Of a DNA stretch of 64,000 nt, positions 27,023 through 35,156 are shown piece by piece (position 1 is the stretch's first letter; each line of letters starts with the position of its first letter). The translations under genes and the position numbers were made by a program. Source of the DNA: Pseudohalocynthiibacter aestuariivivens (GTDB lineage Bacteria; Pseudomonadota; Alphaproteobacteria; Rhodobacterales; Rhodobacteraceae); the NCBI RefSeq assembly GCF_011040495.1, contig NZ_CP049037.1:2852001-2916000 (forward strand), given 5' to 3'. The notes under the pieces are model-generated. The model searched no databases, was not told the DNA's origin, and saw only the letters and a program-made list of their open reading frames with translations.

Positions 27023-27280
27023 GCGGGAAACAGACTAGCCCTTGTGAGAGTGATTGTTTACAGTGATAGTCGTGATGAAGCGTTGAATAAACAGGCATTC
27101 TCTGGTTTTTTAGCGCGAATATGACCAATAGACCCTAAAGCGTTTTGCTTTTGATCTGTGTTGCAGATTTGATGCAAAGCGCCCACAACCCAGAAGGGGT
27201 TAGATCCTTTTCCGCGTTTCCAGAGTTACGGTAGGCGCAAGAGGCTCTAAACAGGGCAGTTGAGGTTTGGAGAGGCAGGC

Positions 27281-28099
27281 ATGGGTTTTCCGGGTACATG
27301 GATGACCGAAAGCGAAAGCGTTGTGTATCGGGTGGTCCCCAAATGCGCATGTTCGACCATCGGTCAGATACTCTATTATTCCGATCACGGTGAATTTTTC
27401 GATGGCGACATCCATGACGCCAAGTCAGGCCTGCATAAATGGGCGCTGGACGAAAGCCAGCCGCTGATCACAGCCAACGTGACGGCGCATCAATCCTATG
27501 CGTTCACGTGTGTGCGCAATCCCTATACCCGCATCCTCAGTTCGTTCTTTGACAAGATTTGCGGCATTCAGCGCAACGGCAAGCGGTACCGCGGCAAGCT
27601 GGTCCCGCTTCTGGTGCAGAAATACGGGATCGAGGTCGGCGGCGAGGACGGCAAGGAAGAATTTGACCAGATTGCCAGCTTCCGCCGCTTTCTACTCTTT
27701 GCCCGTGACACCATTCGCTGGCGGCGCCCCATGGAGCCCGATATCCACTGGTCTGCGCAGGCAGGCCACGTCAGCACCTTTATCGTGAACGGCGGCACCT
27801 ATGACCGGATTTTCTGGACCGAGGCGTTCAACGACGGAATGCAGGATGTGCTGAGCGCGATCAAGACGCCACAAGCCGTTGATCTGTCCAGCATCCCGCG
27901 CTTCAACGAAAGCGAAGGGCACGGACCCAAACGCGCCCACCCGGTCGAGGATTACTTCGACGATCTGGCGATGCATCTGGTCTATGAAATCTACAAGCGT
28001 GATTTTGAACTGTTCAAATACGATGCTGCCGATCCGTCCAACAAAATGCCCGTGGGCGAGATTGATCTGGACGAGGTGCACGCGAAACTCGGCGAGTGA
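27281..28099 (+). CDS. Sulfotransferase family protein
   Basis: 272 residues from the ATG at 27281, with GGAGAGG 6 bp upstream; the in-frame TTG at 27260 is less likely. The PAPS-binding loop VPKCACSTIGQIL (about 20-32) and the 3'-phosphate region FTCVRNPYTRILSSF (about 75-90) identify a carbohydrate-type sulfotransferase (Sulfotransfer_2 group). It would move sulfate from PAPS to a glycan. The acceptor is unknown; the neighbouring glycosyltransferase is the best clue. Confidence 0.85.
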   Translation: MGFPGTWMTESESVVYRVVPKCACSTIGQILYYSDHGEFFDGDIHDAKSGLHKWALDESQPLITANVTAHQSYAFTCVRNPYTRILSSFFDKICGIQRNGKRYRGKLVPLLVQKYGIEVGGEDGKEEFDQIASFRRFLLFARDTIRWRRPMEPDIHWSAQAGHVSTFIVNGGTYDRIFWTEAFNDGMQDVLSAIKTPQAVDLSSIPRFNESEGHGPKRAHPVEDYFDDLAMHLVYEIYKRDFELFKYDAADPSNKMPVGEIDLDEVHAKLGE

Positions 28100-28507
28100 G
28101 GCTCTGCGCGGCGACCGACGGGATTTGGGTATTTTAACCAAGAAAAAAATGCGTGTGGCGCCCCAGTGACCGATCTTTGACTAAGAAAAACGGGCAACAG
28201 GCCGCAGTAACCGAACGTTAATCTTAATGGTGATAGCCTGATCAGGCGGTACAGGCTGGGGAGCCGATGACCGCCCAAGGAAAAGCCGTGCGAAGACCGC
28301 ACGCTTCTCGGTCACGTCCTGCCTTACGTCAAACGCGGGCGGGACGTGCACTACAAGTCCTATCCTTTGGCTTTTTCCTGGGAGAAATACCCAATTCAAC
28401 CTTGGCGTCGTCCGAGCCGGTAACGTTAATTTAGAGCATCCTTCCGAAGAGAGGGCGACCCGGCTGCGCGCCAAAGCGCACAGCATATGATTGTCAGCAA
28501 GCGGGCT
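28100..28507. other. 408-bp region without a clear protein gene
   Basis: Lies between the sulfotransferase stop and the adenosine kinase stop. A 55-codon frame (ATG 28267, TAG 28432-28434) has GGGGAG close upstream but codon third positions that are not GC-biased and no family features; a 101-codon minus frame (28181-28486) looks equally random. The strongest signal is nested inverted repeats at 28236-28390, listed separately. AACGTTAAT occurs as a direct repeat at 28214-28222 and 28422-28430, flanking that structure. Confidence 0.5.
28236..28390. ncRNA. Candidate structured RNA (junction with several helices)
   Basis: A long-range helix pairs CCCAAGGAAAAGCC (28274-28287) with GGCTTTTTCCTGGG (28369-28382): 13 bp with two single bulges. 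Inside are a perfect hairpin GTGCG/CGCAC (28288-28302) and an 11-bp hairpin CACGTCCTGCC/GGCGGGACGTG (28313-28323 with 28338-28348, one G-U pair). Upstream, GGCGGT (28245-28250) can pair with ACCGCC (28270-28275), enclosing GGCT-GGGG-AGCC. It does not fit 6S, SRP, RNase P or tmRNA as I know them. Strand is unclear; there is no downstream gene on the plus strand for a riboswitch to serve. It could be a small RNA or the 3' end of a neighbouring transcript. Confidence 0.35.
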
Positions 28508-29494
28508 TCAGAGCAGCCCCTCGGCGGCAAACATCGCCTTCACGTCGGTCTCGGGGCGGGCACCATAATGGCCGATCACCTCAGCCGCCGCGATGCACCC
28601 CATGCGTCCCGACACTTTCAGGCTCTGCCCCGTGGCCAGACCGTAGAGAAACCCGGCGGCGAATTGATCGCCGGCACCGGTTGTATCCACTGGTTGGACC
28701 GCATCCACATCGACGCGCACCATTTCGGCCCCGCGAACGATCACGACGTCGTCGCCAGATCGTGTACACACGATGAGTCCGCTTTCTGTGGCGGCCTGTT
28801 CCAATGCGGCACCCAGATCGTCAGTTTCATAGAGGGATCGCCATTCATGTTCATTGCCGATCACATAGTCCAGTTCGCGCACCAGAGTGCGGAAATCACT
28901 TCGATGTCGGTCGACGCAAAACGGATCGCTTAGCGAAATGCCGGCCATGCCACCGCCCGCACGACACGCTCGCGCCGCTTCGGTAAAGGCGGCCTTGCCC
29001 TTCGGTTTGTCATAAAGATATCCCTCGAGAAACAGCAAACCGGCGCCGCCCGCCACATCGCCGGGGACATCCTCGGGGCTCAGCTCGGTCGAGATGCCGA
29101 GATAGGTGTTCATTGATCGTTCGCCGTCAGGCGAGACAAAGATCATCGACCGTGAGGTTGGCAATTCGCCGCGCGCAACGGGCGTGTTCACGAAATCGCA
29201 GCCCACATCGGCCATGCCTTTGGCATAGAACCGACCCAGTTCATCGTCGCAGACCCGCCCGATAAAGCCGGTTTCCAGCCCAAGCGCCCCCAGTCCGGCG
29301 ATGGTATTGGCGACCGATCCACCCGCCATCTGGCGGCGATTTTCCATTGCATCATAGAGCGCCTCGCCACGATCCTGCTCGATCAGTTGCATGATCCCCT
29401 TGTCGATGCCCATCCGCGATAGGAACGCGTCGTCGCTCTGGCAGATCACATCGACCACTGCGTTGCCGATCCCGACAGCCTGATATTTGCTCAT
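28508..29494 (-). CDS. Adenosine kinase (PfkB / ribokinase family)
   Basis: 328 residues. Carries the PfkB signatures: GIGNAVVDVICQSDD near the start, GGSVANTIAGLGALG (signature 1 region) and DTTGAGDQFAAGFLYG (signature 2, with catalytic Asp) near residue 270. Alphaproteobacterial proteins of this type are annotated as adenosine kinase and phosphorylate adenosine to AMP; inosine or another nucleoside is possible. Its ATG overlaps the nth stop (ATGA), so both are one transcript. Confidence 0.87.
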   Translation of the reverse strand: MSKYQAVGIGNAVVDVICQSDDAFLSRMGIDKGIMQLIEQDRGEALYDAMENRRQMAGGSVANTIAGLGALGLETGFIGRVCDDELGRFYAKGMADVGCDFVNTPVARGELPTSRSMIFVSPDGERSMNTYLGISTELSPEDVPGDVAGGAGLLFLEGYLYDKPKGKAAFTEAARACRAGGGMAGISLSDPFCVDRHRSDFRTLVRELDYVIGNEHEWRSLYETDDLGAALEQAATESGLIVCTRSGDDVVIVRGAEMVRVDVDAVQPVDTTGAGDQFAAGFLYGLATGQSLKVSGRMGCIAAAEVIGHYGARPETDVKAMFAAEGLL

Positions 29495-30135
29495 AGATTC
29501 TTGTCCTCATATTCACATAGATCGCGGATCAGGCACGATCCGCACATCGGTTTGCGCGCCTTGCAGTGGTATCGCCCGTGCAGGATCAGCCAGTGATGCG
29601 CGTGATGTTGAAAATCCGCCGGTATGTGGTCTTCGACGGCGCGTTCCACTGCAACCACGTCCTTGCCGACGCAGATGCCGGTGCGATTACCGACGCGGAA
29701 GATATGCGTATCGACTGCCTGAGCGGGCATGCCCCACCACATGTTAAGTACGACATTCGCAGTCTTGCGACCCACGCCGGGTAAGGATTGCAGTGCGGCA
29801 CGGCTGTTGGGTACTTCGCCGCCGTATTCGTCTACCAGTATCTGGCTCAGCTTGATGACATTCTTTGCCTTCTGGCGAAACAATCCGATGGTCTTGATAT
29901 GCTCGGTCAGACCATCGAGGCCCAGATCAAGCATCTTCTGCGGCGTGTCCGCCACTTGGAACAAGGCGCGTGTTGCCTTGTTCACCCCGGCATCTGTCGC
30001 TTGGGCACTCAGCGCCACAGCTACCACCAGCGTATAGACGTTCACATGCTCCAACTCGCCTTTCGGCTCGGGCTCTGCCGTCTGGAATCGTTCGAAAATG
30101 GCGCGGATGGTGTGATAGTCGAGTTGCTTGGTCAT
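29491..30135 (-). CDS. nth: Endonuclease III (DNA glycosylase / AP lyase)
   Basis: 214 residues from the ATG at 30135, giving the usual TKQLDYHTIRAIFERF start. Removes oxidised pyrimidines and nicks abasic sites. Helix-hairpin-helix LPGVGRKTANVVL holds the catalytic Lys; the catalytic Asp is in AVDTHIFRVGNR; the [4Fe-4S] cluster loop is C-x6-C-x2-C-x5-C in CKARKPMCGSCLIRDLC. Length normal. First gene of a two-gene unit with the kinase. Confidence 0.97.
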   Translation of the reverse strand: MTKQLDYHTIRAIFERFQTAEPEPKGELEHVNVYTLVVAVALSAQATDAGVNKATRALFQVADTPQKMLDLGLDGLTEHIKTIGLFRQKAKNVIKLSQILVDEYGGEVPNSRAALQSLPGVGRKTANVVLNMWWGMPAQAVDTHIFRVGNRTGICVGKDVVAVERAVEDHIPADFQHHAHHWLILHGRYHCKARKPMCGSCLIRDLCEYEDKNL

Positions 30136-30237
30136 GCATGATCCTATGCCCGCTAAAACGTCTATGCGCAATATTCGGGTCGCATGGTTGTTTTCTGGCG
30201 GTTAGTTTGAGTGCCTAGAAACAGAAGGCGACAGCAG

Positions 30238-31080
30238 ATGACCAACCAGACCGACCAAGGCTATCATTTCCACGTCATGCGCCGGGCGATCGATCTGATC
30301 GACGCCGGTGGAACTGACATGACGCTTGATCAGCTTTCGGGCGCGATGAATATGAGCCCGGCCCATTTTCAACGTCTGTTTTCGGCATGGGCCGGCGTGT
30401 CGCCCAAGCGGTATCAGCAATATCTGACGCTGGGCCATGCCAAGGCGCTGTTGGCGGATCGTTTCACCACGCTGGAAGCTGCGGATTCAGCGGGCTTGTC
30501 AGGAACCGGTCGTTTGCATGATCTCTTCTTGCGCTGGGAGGCGATGAGCCCCGGGGAATTTGCCCGCAAGGGTGACGGACTGACGATCTATTGGGGCTGG
30601 TTCGACAGTCCTTTCGGCCCCAGTCTGGTGATGGGAACGGAGCGCGGCATTTGCGGCATCGGTTTCGCCGCTGAAACAGGCGAAGAGGCCGCGATGGAGG
30701 ATCTCGTGGGACGCTGGCCCAAGGCCGAGTTCATCGAAGATCCGATGATGCTGCGGCCGTGGGTTTTGGCGGCTTATGGCGCAGATGCGGCACAACCTGC
30801 GCCGCTCTACATGATCGGCGCGCCCTTTCAGATCAAGGTCTGGGAGGCGCTGATGCAGATCCCGTCCGGGCACGTCACCACCTATTCCGAAATCGCCGAG
30901 GCGATAGGTCGTCCGCGCGCCGTGCGTGCCGTCGGCACAGCCGTCGGGCGCAACCCGATCAGCCTGCTGATCCCCTGCCACCGGGCATTGCGTAAATCCG
31001 GCGGTTTGGGTGGATATCATTGGGGGCTGCCGGTTAAACGCTCTATTCTGGCATGGGAAAGCGCGCGCGCCGAGGCATAG
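30238..31080 (+). CDS. Ada-like protein: AraC-type HTH fused to O6-methylguanine-DNA methyltransferase
   Basis: 280 residues from the ATG at 30238 (an in-frame GTG at 30211 lacks support). Residues about 5-105 form an AraC-type helix-turn-helix (MTLDQLSGAMNMSPAHFQRLF), residues about 115-280 the methyltransferase with the Cys acceptor in LIPCHRALRKSGGLGGYHWG and the DNA-binding helix VTTYSEIAEAIGRPRAVRAVG. It lacks the zinc-binding N-terminal Ada domain for methyl phosphotriesters, so it is not full Ada. Repairs O6-alkylguanine and may regulate an alkylation response. Confidence 0.92.
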   Translation: MTNQTDQGYHFHVMRRAIDLIDAGGTDMTLDQLSGAMNMSPAHFQRLFSAWAGVSPKRYQQYLTLGHAKALLADRFTTLEAADSAGLSGTGRLHDLFLRWEAMSPGEFARKGDGLTIYWGWFDSPFGPSLVMGTERGICGIGFAAETGEEAAMEDLVGRWPKAEFIEDPMMLRPWVLAAYGADAAQPAPLYMIGAPFQIKVWEALMQIPSGHVTTYSEIAEAIGRPRAVRAVGTAVGRNPISLLIPCHRALRKSGGLGGYHWGLPVKRSILAWESARAEA

Positions 31081-31083
31081 TTC

Positions 31084-31560
31084 CTAGCGTAAGGTGACGG
31101 CCCCTTTCAGCGTGTTGGTTGCAGTGCCGTTGGCTTGATTAACGTTCGATCTGAACGTCCCGCCGCCAGAGGCCTGTAACCACATACCTGTTCCGTTATT
31201 GACCGTCCAATATCCGATCAACTCTCCTTTGGGATTCATACGGCGCGCGACCCAGCCCAGTAGAACGCGATCACCTTCCAGCCCGTCCAGAACACACACG
31301 CCGTTGCCCTCAACGGCACCGCCGCGCACTTCGACCGTGCCGAAACAAGGGCCGGACAGCTGGTTCATCGGATGGGTTTTGTTTTCCATCTCGAACTTGT
31401 TGTAGCTGATCCTCGAATTTATCACTTTGTGATCCGGGCCGAACTCGATCAATTCCGACTTGGATACTCCGGAGGCGACGCCATCGCTGTCGAATGCTTC
31501 GGCCTGCGCCTGCGCAGCAACGGCAACGGCCAGCGCCGCGAGTGTCATTGTGATCTTCAT
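31084..31560 (-). CDS. Secreted protein of unknown function
   Basis: 158 residues with a clear signal peptide (LAALAVAVAAQAQA|EAF). The mature part is rich in beta strands; the C-terminus has a Gly/Thr/Asn pattern (GTGMWLQASGGGTFR, TNTLKGAVTLR) and two Cys (PCFGTVEV, NGVCVLDG) that may form a disulfide. The pattern suggests a small periplasmic beta-barrel or lipocalin-like fold, which is inference. I do not recognise a named family. Stop codons of this gene and the Ada-like gene are 3 bp apart, convergent. Confidence 0.7.
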   Translation of the reverse strand: MKITMTLAALAVAVAAQAQAEAFDSDGVASGVSKSELIEFGPDHKVINSRISYNKFEMENKTHPMNQLSGPCFGTVEVRGGAVEGNGVCVLDGLEGDRVLLGWVARRMNPKGELIGYWTVNNGTGMWLQASGGGTFRSNVNQANGTATNTLKGAVTLR

Positions 31561-31817
31561 TGCAGTCCCCCAAATTTCAAATACGTCGTCCGTCTGAACT
31601 CCCGAGCGTAGGGGTAAGAGGTCAATTTGGCAACAAATGCCCCGAATGTGCTGGCCTGCCGTCTCTGTGGGCGGGCTTCGTCCTGTGCGCCGCGCAGGCG
31701 ATGCATTTGCGCGAAATGCTGCCGATTTCCCCGCTTTTGCATCTTGGGCAACTGCGGATCACCGCCTATAGTCAGTGCAACCCGATCCAACGGGTGCAAT
31801 TCAAGAGGCACAACCCA

Positions 31818-32486
31818 ATGATCCGAGCAACCAAACCCATTCTTTTCCTGGCCGCTTCCTCGCTCGCGCTGGTCAGCGCCTGTTCCGAACCTGACCACCT
31901 GCAAGGCAGCGGCACCGACCCCAATCGACAGGCCAAAAACGGCGCGCTGATCGGTGGCGTCCTTGGCGCACTGACGGGTGCGGTGGCCAGCGACAAAAAA
32001 GGCAAGGGCGCCGTCATTGGCGGGGCTATCGGCGCGCTGGGCGGTGCTGCCATTGGCAACGCATTGGACAAGCAAGAGGCAGAATTGCGCCGTGATCTGG
32101 AAAATGATCGCGTCAAGATCACCAACACCGGTGACCGGCTGATCGTAACGCTGCCGCAGGACATTCTCTTTGCCGTGGACAGCTCAGCCGTCAATTCCAG
32201 CCTGCGTGGCGATCTTCTGACGGTCGCGAACAGCCTGCAATCCTACCCGGACAGCACGGTTCAGGTGGTCGGCCACACCGACAACACTGGTGAGGCAGGC
32301 TATAACCAATCCCTGTCCGAGCGTCGCGCCAACGCGGTCGCCGACGTGTTGATGGATGGCGGTGTCGGCTTTAGTCGCATCCAGACCTTTGGCCGTGGCG
32401 AGGATCAGCCCATCGGGTCCAACCTGACGCCCGAGGGTCGCGCACAGAACCGCCGGGTCGAGATCGTGATCCTGCCAACGTCGTGA
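31818..32486 (+). CDS. OmpA-family lipoprotein with glycine zipper
   Basis: 222 residues from the ATG at 31818 (AAGAGG 10 bp upstream). Lipobox ALVSAC marks a lipoprotein. Residues about 42-78 form a glycine-zipper stretch (GGVLGALTGAVAS, GGAIGALGGAAIG), and residues 105-222 an OmpA_C peptidoglycan-binding domain (ILFAVDSSAV, VVGHTDNTGEAGYNQSLSERRA, GRGEDQPIGSN, NRRVEIVI). It should tie the envelope to the murein, like YiaD. A strong terminator follows. The frame is open 258 bp upstream, but that part lacks a signal and is not real coding sequence. Confidence 0.9.
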   Translation: MIRATKPILFLAASSLALVSACSEPDHLQGSGTDPNRQAKNGALIGGVLGALTGAVASDKKGKGAVIGGAIGALGGAAIGNALDKQEAELRRDLENDRVKITNTGDRLIVTLPQDILFAVDSSAVNSSLRGDLLTVANSLQSYPDSTVQVVGHTDNTGEAGYNQSLSERRANAVADVLMDGGVGFSRIQTFGRGEDQPIGSNLTPEGRAQNRRVEIVILPTS

Positions 32487-32511
32487 TCGTTTGATCAGTT
32501 TGATGTCGCAC

Positions 32512-32544
32512 AATGGCCCCTGCCTCCCGAAGGCAGGGGCCATT
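32512..32544 (+). terminator. Intrinsic terminator after the OmpA-family gene
   Basis: A perfect 14-bp inverted repeat (AATGGCCCCTGCCT with its complement) and a 5-nt loop, 25 bp after the stop. The final TT-rich bases are short, so it may work with Rho or act as an RNA 3' end. Confidence 0.8.
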
Positions 32545-32644
32545 GTTACGATGAGGTGACCTCTGTTTGTGGCGTGGTACAGGAACTTCCCGGCCCACCA
32601 ACCGTTGACCAGTCAGGATATGACAGCGGAAAACGGAGAGAGGT

Positions 32645-33451
32645 ATGGCCACGAACCATGTCGATGCACCCCAACAGGCCCGCACCAAGAGCAGCTCGAA
32701 GACAGCTGTTCTTTACCGCATGTCGATGCCCGGTCATCTTTGTCCATATGGTCTGAAATCCAAGTCACTCCTTAAACGCGAAGGATATGAAGTGGAGGAT
32801 CACCTGCTGGAAACGCGTGCGCAGACAGACGATTACAAACGCGAACACCACGTCGAAACGACACCGCAAACCTACATACAGGGCGAGCGTATCGGTGGTT
32901 ATTCGGACCTCAAGAAATACTTTGGGCACAAGGTGCGCGAAGAGGGCGACACCAGCTATACCCCTGTCATTGCGATATTCTCGGCCACGGCGCTGATGGC
33001 TTTGGCGCTTGTTTTCAATCTGTATGACGGGTTTTCGGCCGCCACCTGGGCCAAATGGTTTCTGGCCATCTCGATGGTCGTTCTGGCGATTCAGAAACTT
33101 CAGGATGTCGAAGGTTTCGTAAACGGCTTCTTGGGGTATGACCTCTTGGCCCGGCGCTGTGTGCCGTATGGCTACGCCTATCCTTTTGCCGAGCTTTATA
33201 CCGGCGTGGGCATGATGGCGCTGATCGGGAGCCAGAGCTGGGCCATATGGATGGTGGCGCCTGTCGGTATAGCGATCGGCGCGGTCGGCGCAGCGAGTGT
33301 TATCAAGGCGGTCTATTTTGACAAACGTGAATTGACCTGTGCCTGTGTCGGCGGCGGATCTACAGTGCCTCTGGGCTTCATTTCACTTAGTGAAAATCTC
33401 GCCATGCTTGGTATGGGGTTTTGGATGCTTGGCGCTTTCGCCGCCGGATAA
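32645..33451 (+). CDS. Glutaredoxin domain fused to a MauE/DoxX-like membrane domain
   Basis: 268 residues, GGAGAGAGG just upstream of the ATG. Residues about 20-95 are glutaredoxin-like (TAVLYRMSMPGHLCPYGLKSK, TTPQTYIQGERIGGYSDLKKY), with a CPYG site: only one active-site Cys, since the usual second Cys is Gly, so a monothiol mechanism is expected. Residues 110-268 hold four hydrophobic helices with a paired-Cys loop (ELTCACVGG) like MauE, the quinone-linked family that supports disulfide formation or methylamine dehydrogenase maturation. It could couple thiol chemistry across the membrane (inference). Confidence 0.82.
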   Translation: MATNHVDAPQQARTKSSSKTAVLYRMSMPGHLCPYGLKSKSLLKREGYEVEDHLLETRAQTDDYKREHHVETTPQTYIQGERIGGYSDLKKYFGHKVREEGDTSYTPVIAIFSATALMALALVFNLYDGFSAATWAKWFLAISMVVLAIQKLQDVEGFVNGFLGYDLLARRCVPYGYAYPFAELYTGVGMMALIGSQSWAIWMVAPVGIAIGAVGAASVIKAVYFDKRELTCACVGGGSTVPLGFISLSENLAMLGMGFWMLGAFAAG

Positions 33452-33670
33452 GATGAGCGACTGACCTCCCTGCATCCCACGTGTGCCCTTCATTTTTGGC
33501 GTCGGCGGCGCATTCTATTTTCCAGCGTGTGTTTCGTCCTATTCAATGAACGCAGTGCGTTGTCTGCATTTGTCTTAGCGTGTCAGCGGCTTGCGCCCGG
33601 CGTTCCTTGACCATTCGCCTGCTTCGCGCTACCCGGTTTGCGACAACGGCAACCCCGAGGAAACAAGACC

Positions 33671-34774
33671 ATGACCACGCCATCGCTTCTTATTCTGCCC
33701 GGTGACGGGATCGGCCCCGAAGTGATGGCCGAAGTGCGCAAGATCATCGACTGGTTCGGTGCGAAACGCGATTTGCCCTTTGACGTGAGCGAGGATCTGG
33801 TCGGTGGTGCTGCCTATGACAAACACGGCACACCGCTGCACGACGATACCATGGCGCACGCTCAGGAAGTGGACGCAGTTCTGCTCGGCGCGGTTGGCGG
33901 GCCGAAATATGACGATCTGGATTTTTCGGTAAAACCCGAGCGCGGTCTCTTGCGTCTGCGCAAGGAAATGGACCTGTTTGCCAACCTGCGCCCGGCGCAA
34001 TGCTTTGATGCGCTTGCTGATTTCTCGTCTTTGAAAAAGGACATCGTTGCGGGTCTCGATATTATGATCGTGCGCGAACTGACGTCAGGCGTCTATTTCG
34101 GCGAACCGCGCGGCATCTTTAACGAAGGCAACGAACGCGTCGGGATCAACACCCAGCGTTACACCGAAAGCGAGATCGAACGCGCCGCCCGTGCGGCGTT
34201 TGAACTGGCCATGCGTCGGGGCAAGAAGGTCTGTTCGATGGAAAAGGCCAACGTCATGGAGAGCGGTATCCTCTGGCGCGAGGTCGCCACCCGTGTGGGT
34301 CAGGATTACCCCGAGGTGGAGCTAAGCCATATGTACGCCGATAACGGCGCGATGCAGCTGGTCCGCGCGCCCAAGCAGTTCGACGTGATCCTGACCGATA
34401 ACCTCTTTGGTGACATCCTGTCCGACTGCGCCGCCATGCTGACCGGTAGTCTGGGTATGTTGCCCTCTGCCTCGCTTGGCGCGCCGATGGCCAATGGCCG
34501 TCCCAAGGCGCTCTATGAGCCGGTCCACGGCTCGGCCCCTGATATTGCAGGGCAGGGCAAGGCGAACCCGATCGCCTGTATCCTCAGCTTTGCCATGGCA
34601 CTGCGCTATTCGTTTGATCAAGGCGACGAGGCCGCGCGTCTGGAGCGCGCGATTGAGGCCGTGCTGGCCAGTGGCGCACGCACGGGCGATCTGATGGGCC
34701 CCGAAGGTGGCACACCCCTGTCCACGACAGAGATGGGCGATGCGGTTCTGGCTGCGCTGGATGCCAGCCTCTGA
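33671..34774 (+). CDS. leuB: 3-isopropylmalate dehydrogenase
   Basis: Third step of leucine synthesis: oxidative decarboxylation of 3-isopropylmalate with NAD+. 367 residues from the ATG at 33671 (GAGGAAAC upstream). Landmarks: [40 protein letters not shown], the Tyr in [14 protein letters not shown], the Lys-Asn pair SMEKANVM, the metal Asp in [15 protein letters not shown], and [18 protein letters not shown]. leuC and leuD are not adjacent here. Confidence 0.98.
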   Translation: MTTPSLLILPGDGIGPEVMAEVRKIIDWFGAKRDLPFDVSEDLVGGAAYDKHGTPLHDDTMAHAQEVDAVLLGAVGGPKYDDLDFSVKPERGLLRLRKEMDLFANLRPAQCFDALADFSSLKKDIVAGLDIMIVRELTSGVYFGEPRGIFNEGNERVGINTQRYTESEIERAARAAFELAMRRGKKVCSMEKANVMESGILWREVATRVGQDYPEVELSHMYADNGAMQLVRAPKQFDVILTDNLFGDILSDCAAMLTGSLGMLPSASLGAPMANGRPKALYEPVHGSAPDIAGQGKANPIACILSFAMALRYSFDQGDEAARLERAIEAVLASGARTGDLMGPEGGTPLSTTEMGDAVLAALDASL

Positions 34775-34857
34775 TACCGGACGTTGTTGCGACGGGTCTG
34801 ATAGCTTCCCTTTCAGGCCCATCGCCTGCTCCAAGCCATAGCCATTAGCGTTGGGTC

Positions 34858-35154
34858 AACGGGACCAGCCGTGTCCGTCGCATGCGTGCCAAGGGGCCGT
34901 CGCTGGATCAGGGAACGCTGTGCAAGTTTGGCCATCTGGAGGAAGGAAACCTCGATGAACTGGCAGAGCAGTGTCGAGAGTTAAAGGACACTCTTCCGCA
35001 AATGAATGTATTCGGCGGGGCTTGCGGTACGGATTATGCCCATGTCTGCAAAATCGCGCAGGCAGTGCTAACGGTTCGGCAGGCCGGTGAATACCGCAGC
35101 TGTCAGCAACACTATCCGGGCGCCAAAGTCGCGTTTCTCGCTCATTTGCCCTAG
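34858..35154 (+). pseudogene. C-terminal remnant of a homocysteine S-methyltransferase
   Basis: An open stretch of about 98 codons resembles only the C-terminal end of homocysteine S-methyltransferase family enzymes: a VRRMRAKGPSLDQ segment, GHLEEGNLDELAEQ, and FGGACGTDYAHVCKIA, which corresponds to the GG-C-CGTD zinc-binding motif. Here the first of the two adjacent cysteines is Ala, so zinc binding would be impaired. The N-terminal 200 or so residues are missing and a stop lies just upstream in frame (34846). The last 25 residues after KIAQAV do not fit the family. I read it as a decaying gene fragment between leuB and the glutamine synthetase. Confidence 0.6.
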
Positions 35155-35156
35155 TT

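Noticed and set aside
28236..28390. 6S, SRP, tmRNA or RNase P RNA
   Set aside because: The shape and conserved words of these RNAs are not present; left as an unknown structured element.
31560..31817. N-terminal extension of the OmpA-family lipoprotein
   Set aside because: It would bury the lipobox 85 residues inside the protein; the ATG at 31818 has a proper Shine-Dalgarno site.
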